Under the pieces are notes generated by a model. It did no database searches and was not told the origin of the DNA. It saw nothing but the letters and a program-made list of their open reading frames with translations. From assembly GCF_017591435.1 (NCBI RefSeq), contig NC_059289.1, positions 6,104,104-6,168,103 on the forward strand: a DNA stretch of 64,000 bases, written 5' to 3'. Source of the DNA: Portunus trituberculatus (Eukaryota; Arthropoda; Malacostraca; Decapoda; Portunidae). The position numbers and the translations under genes are program-made. Below are positions 47,477 to 64,000 of this stretch, in pieces; the stretch's first letter is position 1; every line of letters starts with the position of its first letter.

Positions 47477-47518
<42 letters not shown>
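47286..47518 (+). mobile_element. SINE copy with 40-bp (AC)n tail
   Basis: Linker gttcacttagcagcaagta, core cctacccgaagatcgacct, ending ccgtggtgaattgc, then (AC)n at 47478-47518. The tRNA head is lost. Confidence 0.75.
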
Positions 47519-47519
<1 letters not shown>

Positions 47520-47615
47520 GCCGTGTATCCGTCGCGGTACAAACCGTCTTATCACTTGTGTGAAGGCTACACATGATTTGTGCGGCTCCCGCTTGGTCTC
47601 CGCCGCGGTTGGAAC

Positions 47616-47619
<4 letters not shown>

Positions 47620-47650
<31 letters not shown>

Positions 47651-48054
47651 TTAAAGTAAAGAATTAATTAGAGGTATGCTGAGAAAATGTATAATGGTAA
47701 ATAATATAAAAAAGGATGAAAGAATGAAGTACCGGTAATAATAAATGAAAGGAAAGAAGGTAGGCAGAAAAAGAAGAAAATGAATGAATATAGATTAGAG
47801 GAAGTGCCAGACACTGTGGAATTGATCTGGGTAGCCCGCCTTCCACAGTAAAATCATACAAATCCGTATCGGATAGTTGGCATGCATCATAACGAGATTT
47901 GGCAGACATTGTGGTCGGTAAGGATGGCATGTTATGTAATAATAAGAACAAAATTGTGACAATCCACTCATTCTAAAATTAGCAAGCATCCTTGGATGAT
48001 GTTACTTGTCGAAAGAATAATCCTAATTTAGACAAAACTATTTTGATAATTTGC
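47620..48054. other. Unique sequence upstream of the METTL22 promoter
   Basis: A (GA)n run at 47620-47647, then A/T-rich sequence. No coding region is supported. Confidence 0.5.
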
Positions 48055-48192
48055 GAGTAGTGGACGGGTCGGCGCTCGGCGGTACGCGGGTCTCACCGCG
48101 CCGAGCTTCACGCCGGCCGCTGAGAGATAAACAAGCTGTTCAGGGGCAGGCGGGCGGCTTGGGTGTGCTGCGCCGTTTATCCACTAGCATTC
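48055..48192 (+). promoter_or_regulatory. GC- and CpG-rich promoter/5' UTR of METTL22
   Basis: About 140 bp that stands out from the A/T-rich surroundings, dense in CG (cggcgctcggcggtacgcgg, caccgcgccgagc, cgccggccgc), ending at the METTL22 start codon. TATA-less. Assigned by composition and position. Confidence 0.6.
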
Positions 48193-61508
<13,316 letters not shown>

Positions 61509-63100
61509 AAACTTATTTCTATGAACATTTTGCCACTTTTATCTTTGCATCTCAAGAAAAAATCAGAAAATAGATGTGGAGAGGTAAGAAGGAAATAGAA
61601 TTTTCTTTAATATTTTGTGAGAGAAGCAAAGTTAGGAACTGATTTTTATCTCTGCCTCTATTCCTTTAGATCACTTTTTATGATGTATAATACAAATATA
61701 TATTCTCAATTCCTATGCCTCAGGATTGATAATTTTAGAAATGCCAGGGAACTGTAGTACATATGTTTATATTGTATAATCAATAATTTTTCTCTGATTA
61801 GCTTAACTACCTGTTTCCTTAATTCTTGCTGTAGTTATCTGGTTGGGTTATAGAGGAGGGTGGTGCTTGCCTAAGGTGAATTTCTAGATATGTGGTTTAT
61901 TTCTAGATATGTGCTATATAAACATGTAGATTTATTATAATTTTCATCAGCATTATAAAAGACAAGTTTTATGCCTATGGTATATGAATCTGCCTTATCA
62001 TGCTAGTCCTGCATCCTTCCAGCTCATAGCTGTTACTGATCACCAGTGAAGTGTACAGTGATTGTAAAAATGTCTTATACTTCCACATTTTTACTGTGTG
62101 TTGTAAAAGATAACTAAAAGGGACAGATTGATAACACTGGACTCCCTCCTGTGTATTTATTATGAGATAAGGCATTGTTTAGATGGTGATCTCACTAATT
62201 CCCTATAAGAAGGATGTCATTCAGATGTATAGGTAGATATGTATGTATTTTGATACTGTACAGTGGTGGTTGATGTGTTTAACTACAGTACCCAACAACT
62301 TTGCTATATTTTCTGAAAATTAGTATTTTTACATAGTTTATATACAAGGAATTAACTTCATCCTCTTGGCCAGCATCACCTTTAGATAATTGTGACACTG
62401 CCATGTGGGGATGACAAATTGCTGGCAAGGGTCAGCTTCACATGCCTCGGTGAACATACTGTTATGTATCTTGTCTGAGTGTGATGGTAGGTTCACTTAT
62501 ATTCATAAAGGAAGTATATCCTTTAATATCACAGAAATTGTGTTCCAAATAATTAAGAAATGCTATTCAATATGTGATTCAAGTTATGAGATACTAGTCA
62601 GGAAAGTGATATTGATCTAAGAAGTTAGGTTTCTGGTCTGTAAAGAAGTGTTAAGGTAGCAGTTGATATGTAATCCTTCATGAAATGCCTCATTACCAGA
62701 AAATTATGCATCAAAATTAGGAGCAAATTAAACCTACAACTAAACTGGGGGAGTGCTAACATTATGCACATTGTATCAAGAAATTGGCATTCAAGCTTTT
62801 GTCAGGCATTAACTAGGAGAAAGAAAGGGTAGTTCTATAATCTTGCAGTTTTGGTGGAGGTGCTTAATTCATGTATATTTTTTTTTATCCCAGTGAAGTT
62901 AGATTTTATAGTCTGTGAAGGAATGTATCAAACTTGATAGATAAAATAAATTTTAACATGCTTCTTTTTACTGGAAGCTTAAGGCCAAGGATATTTTCTT
63001 TTCCTTTTAGATCTCCAACATGAAGAACTGCAAATATCATAAGTATAATGGAAAATACCCCAGCTATCCTGATTTTTGCAGTAATGTTAATGAAAATTTA
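61509..63100 (+). other. METTL22 3' UTR and downstream sequence
   Basis: A/T-rich. The clearest poly(A) signal is AATAAA at 62945-62950. No further gene recognised. Confidence 0.5.
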
Positions 63101-63102
63101 CC

Positions 63103-63106
<4 letters not shown>

Positions 63107-63173
<67 letters not shown>
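63107..63173. repeat. (AT)n microsatellite
   Basis: About 67 bp of AT. Confidence 0.95.
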
Positions 63174-63177
<4 letters not shown>

Positions 63178-63724
63178 AAATTCGTCACTGGAAACATTTA
63201 AATGATTATCAGTTAACACTCGCTCTATCGTATAAAATTAATTTCTATTCCTTGATTTATGGCTTTAATTATCCTTTGTGTACAATTAACATTAATGTTT
63301 TACTTATTCTTTTCCCCCTTTCCTGCATTGGGTTGTGGTTTAATGGCCTGTTATCTGTAGCACGCGCACTGTATCTCCTAAGGAACACAGCCAACGCAGG
63401 TCTCGGCGTGGGAGTCCTTTATATATAGCATGAAAGTGCCCTGGGGAGGGTCACCTTTCACTGCTTCACTGCTTGAAGTTGTCGTTGTGTCCCAGTTTCC
63501 CGTAAAGGGCGAAGTTTTTTTGTTTTCATAACTTTTACGTCCAATTTTTTTTTTCTGCGTTGCAGTTAATTCCACCACGGTCAATAAGAGTAAGTAGATA
63601 AAAGACGACGGTTACCTTATAACCTTTCCCTCTCCTTTTCTAGACAGCGGTATCGCTTCGTTCCTGGCACGAGTACGAGCGATACCGTTTCTCTCCCTCT
63701 GCAAAATCTCTCGTGGCGTTTACA

Positions 63725-63726
<2 letters not shown>
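63174..63726. other. Intergenic sequence with a 10-bp-stem hairpin
   Basis: No gene recognised. CGGTATCGCT (63648-63657) and AGCGATACCG (63678-63687) form a perfect 10-bp inverted repeat with a 20-base loop. Confidence 0.55.

Positions 63727-63797
<71 letters not shown>
63727..63797. repeat. (AT)n microsatellite
   Basis: About 71 bp of AT, followed by a short A-run. Confidence 0.95.
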
Positions 63798-63798
<1 letters not shown>

Positions 63799-64000
63799 GA
63801 AAAAAATATATATACTGTGTCCACCTCAATATACTGTAGTCCGTGACGGGATGCGAGAAAACAACTTTCACGTTACACATCACCGCGAAATAAAAAGGGT
63901 GCGCCGCAAGGCCGTTCACTTCCGGCCGAAACAGAAGCTAGGTCATTGCTGGAATGTAGTTTTCTATTTCTCTATTCCTGTATGAGTTATATAAACAGTT

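Overview
The window is animal nuclear DNA and reads most naturally as an arthropod genome, probably a decapod crustacean. That is inference from fly CalpB-like and animal Cdc37 proteins split by many GT-AG introns, a very heavy load of AT, CT, GT and GATA microsatellites, degenerate TTAGG-type repeats, and many non-LTR elements and tRNA-derived SINEs. Three host genes lie in tandem on the + strand: a calpain-B orthologue (49-14735), the Hsp90 co-chaperone Cdc37 (25956-38997) and a METTL22-like protein methyltransferase (48193-61508). I rebuilt each gene from splice-phase-consistent exons.

Layout: 1-14735 is the calpain. It has an intact Cys-His-Asn triad, but a 500-N assembly gap hides the exon or exons for the first EF-hand. 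It also has a possible 18-nt microexon and a possible alternative acidic last exon. 14736-17480 holds 3' UTR and quiet sequence. 17515-17993 holds SINEs. 18481-25401 is a short-LTR Ty3/gypsy element with a 5-bp target duplication; its right LTR is split by a ~3.9-kb insertion that contains a ~1.8-kb foldback palindrome. Cdc37 follows only ~550 bp downstream. Its intron 1 carries a truncated CR1-like LINE copy. Its 8.6-kb last intron carries SINEs, an old minus-strand LINE interrupted by a plus-strand LINE, and a ~230-bp GAA/TTC triplet array.

38998-48055 is intergenic: SINEs, a different LINE family (40545-42063), two MADF-domain remnants, a C/A-rich satellite and a SINE cluster. METTL22 starts in a GC-rich promoter segment. 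Its 9-kb first intron holds a near-full-length CR1-like LINE with a broken SGNH/esterase ORF1, itself split by a 0.6-kb TIR element, then a piggyBac-like element apparently enclosing a pogo/jerky-like DNA transposon. A further pogo-type TIR element lies in a later METTL22 intron.

The host genes have no evident shared pathway. The strongest unusual signals are the layered nested insertions, the large palindrome, the transposon with repeated subterminal motifs, and (CT)n microsatellites serving as polypyrimidine tracts for two adjacent calpain exons. I see no prokaryotic-type operon or defence system.
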